Shown here: positions 34,307 through 43,150 of the stretch, piece by piece
Position numbering within the stretch: the first letter of the stretch is position 1
Layout of the letters: every line of letters starts with the position of its first letter
From: Mucilaginibacter rubeus
GTDB taxonomy: Bacteria; Bacteroidota; Bacteroidia; Sphingobacteriales; Sphingobacteriaceae
Length of the DNA: 64,000 bases
Assembly (NCBI RefSeq): GCF_003286415.2
Contig: NZ_CP043450.1
Coordinates: forward strand, 6,572,001-6,636,000
Direction of reading: 5' to 3'
Translations under genes and position numbers: made by a program
The notes under the pieces: generated by a model
Seen by the model: the letters and a program-made list of their open reading frames with translations, nothing else
Told to the model about the DNA's origin: nothing
Databases searched by the model: none

Positions 34307-36325
34307 ATGAAATATAACGATAGAACTATGCTTTGCCTCACATACCCTGAATATGTGGAGTGCTTCGGCCCGGATACCTACAAAAACGATAAGAAGCGTG
34401 GAAAGCTTATTGTTTATGGCCGTGGTGGCAACGGCAGCGAGGTTTTAATAGATTTTGAAACCCTGCCAGCAGATCGCAAAGCGAAAGTTATTGAAAAATA
34501 CGGCGACCCGTACCAATATGTAGTAAAGCAACCTTTAACAGAATGGGCGCAGCTAAATTGGAACAAAAAGGCATTCGACTTTTACAATAACTATACGCTT
34601 CCGAATTCTGCAAAACTTCCCACAGAATACCGCGATAAATACACAAAAGCGGTAACGTATATGGACGGTATTATCTATTATACCACCGACAAACAAGCCC
34701 TTAAAAGGGATTTTAACATCAAAATGGAAGCCTTTTGGCGTATCGCAGGCGATGTAATCAAGGCTCAAAATGTGGCTTTACCTTCTTACGAAACCCGTTT
34801 AAAGGAGCGCATAAAAAGCTACAAAAAGGACGGTTTTAACTGCCTTATTGAAACTTTTCGCTTTAGCAACGATAACCGGGCGAAAGTAAAAGGTCAAAAA
34901 GCACAGGACGTATTACTTAAGCTTATTGAGCTTGATAATAAACACAGCGACGAAGTGATAGCGGCCAGCTATAACCTTTGGGCGGTACAAAATGGCATGG
35001 AAACTATTACACACCATGCCGTAGCCTATCACCGCCGTAACCTTGATTATCAAGTTGTAATGGCACGCGAAGGAAAAGCGGCTGCCTATAGCAAATACAG
35101 CAAGCATGTTAAGCAGGCCCGTCCATCCGCTCCGCTAATGTTAATTAACTCCGATGATAACGTGCTCGACTTGTATTTCAAAGAAGTTAAGTACGTGAAA
35201 GTGAAAAACAAACAGGGCGTTTTAAAAAACAAAAAGGTAGTAAATAACTACTGGAGGCCTGTAATGTATGTAATAATCGACTGTCACAATGATTATCCAT
35301 TGGGTTATGCAGTTGGCGAAACTGTAACTATCGAACTGATAAAAGAGGCGTGCCGCAACGCAATTGCCCACATTGCAGAGCTTACAGGCAAACCGCACAT
35401 CTGGCACCAATTAAAGTCGGATAAATGGAGCATTGACAGGGACTTAGAAGGCGAACTGGCTACATTCTTTAAAATGGGAGGTGAAACAATATACTTCCCC
35501 GCCCAGGTAGCACAATCAAAATATATAGAGCGTGTATTCGGCAGGCCGCTTCATAAGGTTTTAAAGGTGTTCCCGAACTATTCAGGCGCTAACATCACCG
35601 CTACCAGTGTTACATCACGCCCTAACACAGATGCGCTTCAAAAACGTGCCGCTAATTTCCCGGATAAAAGCAAAGCGCCTGAAGTGATAGAAATGGTTAT
35701 CAATACTATGCGTCATAGCATTGTAGAAGGGACTGGCAAAAGCCGTCAGGAACAATGGCTGGAAGATTACCACGCCAGTGAGTTTTCAAAAACAAGGGCT
35801 ATTTCGGTAGAACGTAAGCTGGAGCTTGTAGGCGTTAAGCATGAGCCTAACGAGCCTGTCAGGCTGTCGGTTGAAGGTATCAATTTTCAACTAAATAAAC
35901 AGAATTTCAGCTTTGATATACCGGGCATTTATTTCCCGGAGCAGGTGAATAAACGTGTTGAGATTATTTACGACCCTGCGGATATGTCACAAGTTTTAGT
36001 AACTGATAACAAGGGAATACGCTTTGTAGCCGACACTTACCAGTTTAAACCTTCGGCCATTGCCGATTACAAAGAGGGCGACCGTGCCCGGATAAACGCA
36101 GAGAATGAGGATAAAACCCGGATTGCTGCAAAACTTTCAAACTACGTGGAAGACAGGAACGCACGCCTACAGCGCGAACGAATTGACGCTCAAAGCATCA
36201 TACAAGCCAGCGTATTAACAAAGGCCATCAACCACAAGGCGCAAAAAGCTTTAACCAGCTACGAAACTCCAATGTATTTGGAAAATACCATAGACGCAAT
36301 ATCAAGTATCTACGACGAAATGTAA
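34307..36325 (+). CDS. Mu-type transposase (MuA-like DDE recombinase)
   Basis: The 672-residue product has an RNase H-like core with catalytic residues read as Asp325 in VIIDCHNDYPLGYAVG, Asp372 in HQLKSDKWSID and Glu408 in SKYIERVFGRPLHK. An N-terminal DNA-binding region precedes the core and a Mu-transposase C-terminal beta domain with a basic tail follows. It would cut and join phage ends during integration and replicative transposition. The MuB-like gene follows after a terminator-like hairpin. Confidence 0.93.
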   Translation: MKYNDRTMLCLTYPEYVECFGPDTYKNDKKRGKLIVYGRGGNGSEVLIDFETLPADRKAKVIEKYGDPYQYVVKQPLTEWAQLNWNKKAFDFYNNYTLPNSAKLPTEYRDKYTKAVTYMDGIIYYTTDKQALKRDFNIKMEAFWRIAGDVIKAQNVALPSYETRLKERIKSYKKDGFNCLIETFRFSNDNRAKVKGQKAQDVLLKLIELDNKHSDEVIAASYNLWAVQNGMETITHHAVAYHRRNLDYQVVMAREGKAAAYSKYSKHVKQARPSAPLMLINSDDNVLDLYFKEVKYVKVKNKQGVLKNKKVVNNYWRPVMYVIIDCHNDYPLGYAVGETVTIELIKEACRNAIAHIAELTGKPHIWHQLKSDKWSIDRDLEGELATFFKMGGETIYFPAQVAQSKYIERVFGRPLHKVLKVFPNYSGANITATSVTSRPNTDALQKRAANFPDKSKAPEVIEMVINTMRHSIVEGTGKSRQEQWLEDYHASEFSKTRAISVERKLELVGVKHEPNEPVRLSVEGINFQLNKQNFSFDIPGIYFPEQVNKRVEIIYDPADMSQVLVTDNKGIRFVADTYQFKPSAIADYKEGDRARINAENEDKTRIAAKLSNYVEDRNARLQRERIDAQSIIQASVLTKAINHKAQKALTSYETPMYLENTIDAISSIYDEM

Positions 36326-36329
36326 CAAA

Positions 36330-36359
36330 AAAGGCTGCGCCCCTGCGGCACAGCCTTTT
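36330..36359 (+). terminator. hairpin between transposase and MuB genes
   Basis: AAAGGCTG (36330-36337) pairs with CAGCCTTT (36351-36358); only a short T run follows, so it may attenuate rather than stop. Confidence 0.65.
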
Positions 36360-36394
36360 AATTCCATCATTAACCCCCGTTAATAAACGAAATC

Positions 36395-37297
36395 ATGATT
36401 AATCAAAGCACAAAGGACGCTATAAAAGCGGAATTAAACAAACAAATCAACCTAATCGGCAGCGCGAAAAAATTGAGCGTAACGCTCAAAGTATCAAACG
36501 CCACTATTAGCAATATCATAAATGATAAAACCGCGCTTATCTCCGATCAGCTATGGTTTTCCATATCTGGAGCACTCGGTTTGAACTTTGATTTGCAATG
36601 GTTACACGCCGACACAGAGCCTTATAAAAAGCTTACCAATTACTTTAACGATGCCCGTTTGCACTCCAATGTATTTGCATTGGTAACTAATCCGGGCGGC
36701 GGTAAAACCTACGCAATGGATGATTTCAGGGACAAAAACCCGCATACCTATTATGTGAAATGCCATCGCCACACTACAGAGCGCGACTTCTTAAAACAGC
36801 TTTTAAATAGCATGCACGTAAATTTCAACTCGCACAGGATTACCGATTTGCTTAATAAAACTGTAGAAGTTGCCCGCAAACTTGAAAGTCCGTCTTTCAT
36901 TGTCGACGAATTTGAAAAGGTTAAAAACGATGTGTTTGTGTTACCAATTGACATTTATAACTCATTGGAAAATCAGGTAGGTATCACCATCATAGGCACG
37001 CCAAATCTTAAAACCCGCATTGATAATGGCGTAGCACGTGGTACTATGGGCTACAATGAGTTATTAAGCCGTGTAGGCGGTAAAGTAATTGAAATTCCAG
37101 CACCCAGCCACGCCGATGCCTGCAATATCATCCGGGCAAATGGTATCAACGACAAAGATACAACCGTGCAAAAAGGCAAAGTGGTTAACGCAATGCAGTA
37201 CATCATCAGCGAAAGCGACAACGATAATAACGAGGTTGATTTACGCCGTGTAAAGCGCTTAGTACACGCCATAAAACAAAAGGGTATTGGTAAATGA
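36395..37297 (+). CDS. MuB-like AAA+ ATPase, transposition target selector
   Basis: The 300-residue product begins with an HTH region (about 1-75). It has Walker A in VTNPGGGKTYAMDD (about residues 96-105), Walker B in SFIVDEFEKV and a sensor-like TIIGTPNL. MuB binds DNA, activates MuA and gives target immunity. Its TGA overlaps the ATG of the next small gene. Confidence 0.9.
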   Translation: MINQSTKDAIKAELNKQINLIGSAKKLSVTLKVSNATISNIINDKTALISDQLWFSISGALGLNFDLQWLHADTEPYKKLTNYFNDARLHSNVFALVTNPGGGKTYAMDDFRDKNPHTYYVKCHRHTTERDFLKQLLNSMHVNFNSHRITDLLNKTVEVARKLESPSFIVDEFEKVKNDVFVLPIDIYNSLENQVGITIIGTPNLKTRIDNGVARGTMGYNELLSRVGGKVIEIPAPSHADACNIIRANGINDKDTTVQKGKVVNAMQYIISESDNDNNEVDLRRVKRLVHAIKQKGIGK

Positions 37298-37455
37298 TTG
37301 CACCGTTAATTGAGCTTACAGGCTCCGTGGTGAGGGATTTAACGGAGTTTGGTTTCTATCAGGATAACATCGATTACCTGTTTAAAGAGATCGGCGGAAG
37401 AGAAATAGCAGTAGGTGTCGAAGTGGTTTATATATCTAACATAATAGCTAATTAA
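37294..37455 (+). CDS. small early phage protein (53 aa)
   Basis: It starts inside the MuB-like stop (ATGA) and reads MIAPLIELTGSVVRDLTEFG and onward, ending IIAN. No family recognised. Coupling and tight packing support it being translated. Confidence 0.55.
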   Translation: MIAPLIELTGSVVRDLTEFGFYQDNIDYLFKEIGGREIAVGVEVVYISNIIAN

Positions 37456-37456
37456 A

Positions 37457-37621
37457 ATGAAATACAATTTAAAGGTTCATCTTGAAAAAAGGTTTAGGAT
37501 ACCCCGGAAACTTAAAAAAGAAATGAATAAGATATGGGTTGTTAGAGTGGTAATAACAGCAGGTAGGGAGGTGCAAAAAGAATTGATTTACACGCCAACT
37601 ACCCAAATTTACATTAACTAA
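37457..37621 (+). CDS. small basic early phage protein (54 aa)
   Basis: It begins MKYNLKVHLEKRFRIPRKLK, a lysine/arginine-rich N-terminal half with a beta-like second half. It fills the space between two coupled genes exactly. Function unknown. Confidence 0.55.
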   Translation: MKYNLKVHLEKRFRIPRKLKKEMNKIWVVRVVITAGREVQKELIYTPTTQIYIN

Positions 37622-37622
37622 A

Positions 37623-38003
37623 ATGAACAAAATTAAGCAGGCCGTAACTATACAGGCCGTAACCAGAGAGAAGGTAATGAAGCTATTAGGCTTAACAGAA
37701 GAGCAGTACGGCGAATATGTAATAGATCACGGCCTCGCTTACCTGCGCTTGCATTTGGGTGATAATTTGATGGCTAAAAGCCTGCCTCAAACCGCCCTGT
37801 TCTGGGGCTGGTGGCGCAATCACTGGCATACGGTAGATATGGACTTTGTAGATGAAGTCCGAAAGCTGACACAAGCGGAGCGGGGGCAATATTATGATAT
37901 AGTACACGCCGTTGAAGGCTTTGAATTTACCCCGCCCCGCCCTGTTATGCAGGATGCCTTTAAGAAAATAACCTATAAACCAAAAATTGTACATCAACTG
38001 TAA
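37623..38003 (+). CDS. early phage protein, unknown
   Basis: 126 residues, two regions: helical 1-60 and a tryptophan-rich FWGWWRNHWHTVDMDF around 75. No family recognised. Stop is directly followed by the next ATG. Confidence 0.6.
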   Translation: MNKIKQAVTIQAVTREKVMKLLGLTEEQYGEYVIDHGLAYLRLHLGDNLMAKSLPQTALFWGWWRNHWHTVDMDFVDEVRKLTQAERGQYYDIVHAVEGFEFTPPRPVMQDAFKKITYKPKIVHQL

Positions 38004-38291
38004 ATGGATAGAAAAATTAAAAGGGTGATTGATGGCGTAGCCAAACACTACCCAATGCGAAAAGAGCGCATGTTGCAGAAGCAAAGCGGAAACGGTGAAC
38101 CCGCGATGGCCCGCTATATGGCTTATAAAATGCTTTCAGAGCAGGGAATAGCCAATACCGAAATAGCGATAAGCTTTGAAATGAAAGTTGAAAATGTTAC
38201 CAAAGCCTTGAAGCGTTTTGACGATTGGCTAACGATATATCCAGAGTTAAAAAAGAAATACGAATTAATAAAAGCACACACTTTAAAATGA
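38004..38291 (+). CDS. HTH protein resembling the DnaA C-terminal domain
   Basis: This 95-residue protein has MARYMAYKMLSEQGIANTEI then ALKRFDDW, which lines up with the DnaA box-binding domain pattern (A-x-YL-x-R-E..S..EI then a recognition helix). The signature DHST is not conserved (KVEN), so DNA sequence specificity would differ. Similar small proteins are found in phages. Overlaps the next gene by ATGA. Confidence 0.5.
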   Translation: MDRKIKRVIDGVAKHYPMRKERMLQKQSGNGEPAMARYMAYKMLSEQGIANTEIAISFEMKVENVTKALKRFDDWLTIYPELKKKYELIKAHTLK

Positions 38292-38593
38292 CTTTAAACC
38301 TTACCCAACAGCAAGCAGAGGCACTTTTTGAAGTATTCCAAAACTTCATACTTCCAGCTAAACCAGTACGGGCGAAAGACAAATTAATAATCATGATGCT
38401 GTTAAAAGTATTCAGGAAGCTACGGGCTAAACTTGAAGCCCGGCTGCCGCGCGGATACAGCATAACGCTTGCCCCCGAAGAGGCAATGGCATATTTCGCA
38501 TACTTCGACGGCTATACATTTCCGCCAACGATGATATATGAGAAAAACTTCATATCGGCCCAAATCAATGAAATCAACAGACAATTATTTTAA
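38288..38593 (+). CDS. early phage protein, unknown
   Basis: The ATG at 38288 overlaps the previous stop and gives MTLNLTQQQAEALFEVFQNF; a longer frame from 38225 would overlap the neighbour. 101 residues, mostly helical. Function unknown. Confidence 0.6.
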   Translation: MTLNLTQQQAEALFEVFQNFILPAKPVRAKDKLIIMMLLKVFRKLRAKLEARLPRGYSITLAPEEAMAYFAYFDGYTFPPTMIYEKNFISAQINEINRQLF

Positions 38594-38609
38594 TAAACAA
38601 CCAAAAACA

Positions 38610-39164
38610 ATGGCTAAGAACACGAACAGAGCGAAGGCAGATGCCGCAAAAATTATCACAAAACAAGAATGTACAGAGGCTTTTAGCGTGTACGCGGCTG
38701 CTGATGCAGAGCAATCACAAATCAACGCCGAATTGGAAATTGAAATCAACAAATTAAGGGATGCGAAGGCAAAACGCATGCTGGAGCTACAGGCCATAAA
38801 GAATGGCTCATTTGCCATAATGAAGGCTTATGCCATGGCGAACAAATCAGAGTTTGCAGTAAAAAGATCAATGATTTTTTCCTTCGGTAAAATCGGGTTT
38901 AGGACTGGCACACCTGCAATAACCCTTTTAAAAGGCTTTAAAATGGAGGCTGTTATTGCTCTGGTAAAAAAACACCTGCCTGATTATATACGCACTGTCG
39001 AAGTAATCGCAAAAGATGAACTGATAGCAAAACGCTCCGACATTAAGGTAAATGACCACTTTGCCAAATGCGGTTTTAAAGTAACCAAATCAGAGAGCTT
39101 TTTTGTGGAGCCTAAAAAAGAAGACAAGGACGCTAACAGTGAAGAGGTGGAGGCCGCAGCATAA
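38610..39164 (+). CDS. Gam-like host-nuclease inhibitor
   Basis: The ATG at 38610 gives MAKNTNRAKADAAKI. The 184-residue protein has a long coiled coil (about 30-80) then KSMIFSFGKIGFRTGTPAI and PDYIRTVEVIAKDEL, the Mu Gam pattern. Gam binds DNA ends and shields them from exonucleases, like Ku. It overlaps the next gene by one base. Confidence 0.85.
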   Translation: MAKNTNRAKADAAKIITKQECTEAFSVYAAADAEQSQINAELEIEINKLRDAKAKRMLELQAIKNGSFAIMKAYAMANKSEFAVKRSMIFSFGKIGFRTGTPAITLLKGFKMEAVIALVKKHLPDYIRTVEVIAKDELIAKRSDIKVNDHFAKCGFKVTKSESFFVEPKKEDKDANSEEVEAAA

Positions 39165-39511
39165 TGGAAAACGAACGCAACGAGTTGAAAACCCAGGCAA
39201 TTGCTCTGGAGATCACCAAAGAGGATATAACCGCCGCTGCAAACGCTTATGCCGATGGCTGCACCGCTGATATCGAGGGAGCACATAAAGAGCACTTCAA
39301 AAATAAAATCATGATACATTGGTACGCAGGATGGATGGCGCACTCGCTAATGTTGGAGCCTTATTTTGCCAATGTGATGCACGCATCCAACACGCTTGCC
39401 ACTATCGCCGCCGCCGCAAAAGACTTTGTGGTATACATTGAAGAGCAATTGCCAGAATTTGACATGCCAGAATATGTGGCTTTAAAATCCCTTTTAAACC
39501 CATTTGAATAA
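39164..39511 (+). CDS. phage protein, unknown
   Basis: 115 residues, helical, with an N-terminal NELKTQAIALEITKEDITAA. Starts within the Gam stop (TAATG). No family recognised. Confidence 0.55.
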   Translation: MENERNELKTQAIALEITKEDITAAANAYADGCTADIEGAHKEHFKNKIMIHWYAGWMAHSLMLEPYFANVMHASNTLATIAAAAKDFVVYIEEQLPEFDMPEYVALKSLLNPFE

Positions 39512-39571
39512 CCTTTAAGTAACCGCCCGGTAACATCCGGGCGGTATCTATTGATTTTAAAACCTAATAAA

Positions 39572-40159
39572 ATGTCAAAACAAGAATATTTCAACAAGCC
39601 GTCAATAACAGCTAAGGAATGGCAGCAAAGGCGATGCAGTCATATGTATACGCCATGGGAACATAAAGAAGAAATACTACACGATAGAGATCGTTATGAG
39701 CGCGTTTGCGTTTACTGCGATCACGTTCAGGACTATATCGGTAGGTTAGCCCCGGAAGGATACATTGAGCCTAAAGCCCTCCCAGTGCCAGCAAGTGAGG
39801 CAGCGCAGTTTCAAAACAAAATTGATTTTTTGGTTCAACTGGCCTCAATTATTGTAACCCAACGTGGTAGCAGGCAGGTGGTTTACATCGCCGGAAAAGT
39901 AACCGGATTAGCGGAGCACACAGTAAAACACAAGTTTTCCAAAATGAAAAACGAGTTGCAGGGCCGTGGCTTCATTGTATTAAACCCCTGCGATTTCATC
40001 CCTTTTGATTGTGATTGGCAAATAGCTATGCGCATGGCATCAACTCTATTAATGATGGCCGATTGCATTTATATGCTGCCATGCTGGGGAGATAGTAAGG
40101 GCGCAAAAATGGAATTTGAAATGGCCGCAGCCTTCGGCATTAATGTTATAAGCGAATAA
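39572..40159 (+). CDS. DUF4406 protein with N-terminal zinc-ribbon-like region
   Basis: The ATG at 39572 gives 195 residues. The N-terminal part has CSH and VCVYCDHVQDY, likely metal ligands. From residue 100 on, VVYIAGKVTGL, FIVLNPCDFI and MADCIYMLPCWGDSKGAKME follow the DUF4406 pattern, a Rossmann fold related to nucleoside 2-deoxyribosyltransferases. A role in nucleotide handling is possible but unproven. Confidence 0.7.
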   Translation: MSKQEYFNKPSITAKEWQQRRCSHMYTPWEHKEEILHDRDRYERVCVYCDHVQDYIGRLAPEGYIEPKALPVPASEAAQFQNKIDFLVQLASIIVTQRGSRQVVYIAGKVTGLAEHTVKHKFSKMKNELQGRGFIVLNPCDFIPFDCDWQIAMRMASTLLMMADCIYMLPCWGDSKGAKMEFEMAAAFGINVISE

Positions 40160-40384
40160 ATGAACAGAGGCAGTAAAACAACGATAGAAAATTTAAAGGC
40201 GGGCGACCGCTTTTATAAAGAGAGTGATAAGAAAAAGCAAGTGTGGGAGATAACAGGAGAGTTTGAGCCAGCAGGGCAAGGAAAGGGGTTTTATTATGCC
40301 TATTGTCTTAAAGATGGTGGCAATCCTAAATATCCAGATAAGTTAAAAAGCACATTGCCAGTAATTTTTTTAAGACATAAATAA
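40160..40384 (+). CDS. small phage protein, unknown
   Basis: 74 residues, beta-rich, starting directly after the DUF4406 stop. KAGDRFYKESDKKKQVWEIT suggests a small barrel. No family recognised. Confidence 0.55.
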   Translation: MNRGSKTTIENLKAGDRFYKESDKKKQVWEITGEFEPAGQGKGFYYAYCLKDGGNPKYPDKLKSTLPVIFLRHK

Positions 40385-40396
40385 TTTATTCAGTTA

Positions 40397-41125
40397 ATGA
40401 ACACCATAGGGGTTTTTCAAATTAACCAAAAGAAATACGACACAATTGAGTTGTTAGGCAAATATCGCCACACCATTAGCAGGATACCCAAAAACGCACA
40501 TATTACATTTTACGGGGATAGTGGGCAAGGTAAAACAGAGGCCGTAATGCAGTTTGTAAAAGAACTGTGTTTGGTTGGTTTATCTGTTGACTGGGTTAGT
40601 TATGAACAGGGGCACGGATACGATTTGCAACTGTGTGTTAATCGTAACAACATGATTGAGGTTGCCGAATATTTCCAATTAACCGACCCGGACGGGAATA
40701 AAGATGAAAATACATCTTACTTTGACGATTTGGTGACTAAAGTGGGTAAACGCGGCAGCGCCGACATATTTGTAATTGACAGCGTACAGTTTACCGACTT
40801 TAAGGTAGAGGATTTTAAGTACCTGCTTAAGAAGTTCAAGAAAAAAGGCTTTATCTGGATTTCGCATAAAGAGCCATCCGGCAAGCTGCCTAAAGGCAGC
40901 GTAGCGCAGGACATTGCGCGTTTGGGACACATTACCATTCTGGTTAAAAATTACATCGCAGAGCCGTTAAAAAATAGGTTTGGAGGCAATGAAAAGTATG
41001 TTATCTACGAACAGCGGGCCAGATTATTAGAGCCTAAATTTTTCGCTGCCTTAGATAAAAAGAACAAAACCGAAAATACAGTAAAAGAAATATTTGAAAG
41101 TGAGGAGGTGACAAGTGAAGACTAA
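40397..41125 (+). CDS. RecA/RadA-like P-loop ATPase
   Basis: The 242-residue product has Walker A in FYGDSGQGKTEAVMQF and Walker B-like ADIFVIDSVQFTDF, with GFIWISHKEPSGKLP as a sensor strand, the layout of RecA-fold DNA ATPases such as RadA or phage recombinases. Mu itself lacks such a gene. The end overlaps the next gene, whose GTG is preceded by GAGGAGGTG. Confidence 0.75.
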   Translation: MNTIGVFQINQKKYDTIELLGKYRHTISRIPKNAHITFYGDSGQGKTEAVMQFVKELCLVGLSVDWVSYEQGHGYDLQLCVNRNNMIEVAEYFQLTDPDGNKDENTSYFDDLVTKVGKRGSADIFVIDSVQFTDFKVEDFKYLLKKFKKKGFIWISHKEPSGKLPKGSVAQDIARLGHITILVKNYIAEPLKNRFGGNEKYVIYEQRARLLEPKFFAALDKKNKTENTVKEIFESEEVTSED

Positions 41126-41549
41126 ATATTTATTAAGTTTTAAAGGAGTAGAAGGCTCTGTAGAGTTTACATATAATGAAACGGGATTGCTGGTAGAATA
41201 TGTGTGCAGCGCTGAATTAAGCACGGAACAACTCGTTTTTATGCTAAAGCGAATCCCGCTTTTGGTTGAACAGGTTAAAGAAATGCCGGGCATACACCCA
41301 TCGTTTACCGTGGTTGAGTTAACGCAGGACTTAAGTTTTAAAATATTCTGGGAAGCATACGGCCAAAAAATACACCCGCATAGATGTGAGCCGCTATGGA
41401 ATAGATTAAAAGACAGTGACAAGATTGCGGCTCTTAATGCAATGCCATCATATTTCAGATACTTAACCCGTACAGGGGTTGCAAAAGTGAACCCCGAAAA
41501 CTACATCAAAAAACAATATTGGAAAACGGACTGGAGGACGGCTGCATAA
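41115..41549 (+). CDS. phage protein with replication-protein-like C-terminus
   Basis: GTG start at 41115 with a strong Shine-Dalgarno (GAGGAGG) 7 nt upstream, rare in Bacteroidota. The C-terminal half (FWEAYGQKIHPHRCEPLWNR and later YFRYLTRTG) resembles the domain following the DNA-binding part of phage replication proteins. 144 residues. Function uncertain. Confidence 0.55.
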   Translation: MKTKYLLSFKGVEGSVEFTYNETGLLVEYVCSAELSTEQLVFMLKRIPLLVEQVKEMPGIHPSFTVVELTQDLSFKIFWEAYGQKIHPHRCEPLWNRLKDSDKIAALNAMPSYFRYLTRTGVAKVNPENYIKKQYWKTDWRTAA

Positions 41550-41908
41550 TGAAAAAATGCATAGGAAAAATATCGAACAAATTTCGTGCTATAATACTGC
41601 AATGGTTGGGATTGGAAAAAGTCGATTATAAAATAGAGACTCAACGACGAGCCATTGTAGAACTTCAATCAAGAATGGACATAGTTTTCAGTGCGGTTCA
41701 TGTCGGCGTTGATTATAACCCGCGATATGGTGGTAGCTGGGCAATAGTCTGTTTGGACGGTAAAGAGGGGCAAAGCTTCATTCAATGTTATAATTTGAGT
41801 AAAAAAGATATAAGGGAAATTCAAGACTTCTTAAAATACTTTGAGCGGCGGAATGTAACGATTGATGCACCATTCGGAATTAAAAAAAATGACTTTTTCG
41901 GGTATTAA
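41549..41908 (+). CDS. phage protein, unknown
   Basis: The ATG at 41549 overlaps the previous stop (TAATG), giving 119 residues. A central VGVDYNPRYGGSWAIVCLD is the only distinct stretch. No family recognised. Confidence 0.5.
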   Translation: MKKCIGKISNKFRAIILQWLGLEKVDYKIETQRRAIVELQSRMDIVFSAVHVGVDYNPRYGGSWAIVCLDGKEGQSFIQCYNLSKKDIREIQDFLKYFERRNVTIDAPFGIKKNDFFGY

Positions 41909-41909
41909 T

Positions 41910-42313
41910 ATGAACGCAGGACAAATAAAATATACCCGTAACCTTTTAAATAAACTCGGTTACGACGAAAATGATAAAGAAGAGGCGTGTTTAATTCACA
42001 GCAATGGGCGTACTACAAGTTTAAGGGCTATGGATTATAAGGAAACATTATCCCTTCAAAAGGCTCTAAAGCAGGCTTGCGGTATACCGACAGAAACACC
42101 CGCCGACAAAATGCGCAAAAAGATCATAAGCATAGCCCACGAAATGCGCTGGCATATCCAGGCACTTGCAAAATCGATATGGCGGAGGTAGATAAATGGT
42201 GCATAAACAAAAGCGGATTTAAAAAGCCTCTGGACGATTTAAATTATCGGGAGCTACCGAAGGCGGTTACAATGATTGAAAGCGTTTACGTGGCGTATTT
42301 AAAGGCTCTTTAA
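41910..42313 (+). pseudogene. GemA-like (DUF1018) regulator split by a frame change
   Basis: Frame one (41910-42191) starts MNAGQIKYTRNLLNKLGYD and runs to KIISIAHEMRWHI, the N-terminal and central parts of DUF1018. The expected C-terminal part, KIDMAEVDKWCINKSG and then RELPKAVTMIESVY, lies in the -1 frame and ends at 42313, overlapping the next ATG. The switch point is about 42150-42172. Either a base was lost or ribosomes shift; GCA-AAA at 42168-42173 allows a Lys tRNA to re-pair. In Mu, GemA affects host gene expression. Confidence 0.65.
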
Positions 42314-42687
42314 TGATTATGGCAGAGATATACGGTAGCGTTTTAGACTTAGTGCTAAAAAAAGAGCCTTTCGACCTGATGGAAGCCGAAAGAAAAAAAC
42401 TGGAGTACAGAGCGGGCGGCGATTGGATGGCGGCCCGTTTAGTAGGTAAAAAATACAGCCATGTAAAATTCAGGCATGCGTATGCTTCCAATGCTCCCTA
42501 CTTTATTTGCAGATATGTTGGGTACGTGGTTAGCAAGGTAGAATTTTATCACAGATACCCCGGAGGCTTTACAGTATTTGTTAAGCCGGGGGACTTCATA
42601 ATAATACTGGGGAAGATAGTTGAACGTGGAAATATTATTAAAAATGGAGAGAAACAAGCCTGTGCAGATGCCTTACGGAGGCGGTAA
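42313..42687 (+). CDS. ASCH-domain-like phage protein
   Basis: This 124-residue protein has LVLKKEPFDLMEAERKKLEY near residues 13-32 and GDFIIILGKIVERGN at the end, the pattern of ASCH (PUA-like) proteins related to DUF3850. ASCH domains bind RNA or modified nucleosides. It overlaps the preceding GemA frame by one base. Confidence 0.65.
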   Translation: MIMAEIYGSVLDLVLKKEPFDLMEAERKKLEYRAGGDWMAARLVGKKYSHVKFRHAYASNAPYFICRYVGYVVSKVEFYHRYPGGFTVFVKPGDFIIILGKIVERGNIIKNGEKQACADALRRR

Positions 42688-43036
42688 TCTGGCATTAAAT
42701 TACGAGATAGCACACCAATATATCAGCCAAATTTCAACCGGAATAAAGTATTTAGAAGGTAAAAACGAGCGCCGCGAAGATTTAATAATGCAAATACCCC
42801 TACCTCTTCGCGGTGTTTTAGTGCAAATAATTGCCTCTCCTTTTGCTAATAACCCGTTCCATTCGGCTGGTGAAGAGGTGAAAATCTTTGGTGTTAAGTG
42901 CCTGCCGGGGTATGAAGCCCGCATTGTTATCTATAACCCGGAAAGATCTTTTTACCAGAAAAACAGCATTGCGGTGATCGATTTTGAGGTAAAAGCCGGA
43001 ATATGTGAACGGCCAATTTTAAGGATAGTCGAATAA
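42644..43036 (+). CDS. phage protein, unknown
   Basis: The ATG at 42644 gives MERNKPVQMPYGGGNLALNY; 42668 is an alternative. 130 residues, beta-rich C-terminal half. It overlaps the ASCH gene by 44 bp and is the last gene before a terminator. Confidence 0.5.
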   Translation: MERNKPVQMPYGGGNLALNYEIAHQYISQISTGIKYLEGKNERREDLIMQIPLPLRGVLVQIIASPFANNPFHSAGEEVKIFGVKCLPGYEARIVIYNPERSFYQKNSIAVIDFEVKAGICERPILRIVE

Positions 43037-43053
43037 TATTTTAAACCTTGTTT

Positions 43054-43079
43054 AAAGCTCCTTTAAAGGGGCTTTTTTT
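43054..43079 (+). terminator. terminator ending the early/middle operon
   Basis: AAAGCTCC (43054-43061) pairs with GGGGCTTT (43068-43075), one wobble, then a T run. Confidence 0.85.
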
Positions 43080-43102
43080 ATGCCCGGTTGGTGCGGTTGA
43101 AA

Positions 43103-43134
43103 TTTGCGGAAAATTTTCTGTGGTGGTATATTTG
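43103..43134 (+). promoter_or_regulatory. consensus Bacteroidota promoter in the prophage
   Basis: TTTG at 43103-43106 and TATATTTG at 43127-43134 (exact TAnnTTTG), 20 nt apart; start codon at 43151. Likely read by host primary sigma factor. Confidence 0.75.
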
Positions 43135-43150
43135 TATATCTTAATAATCT

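Noticed and set aside
38225..38287. Longer start for the gene ending at 38593
   Set aside because: It would overlap the preceding gene by 67 bp; the ATGA junction at 38288 fits the phage's pattern.
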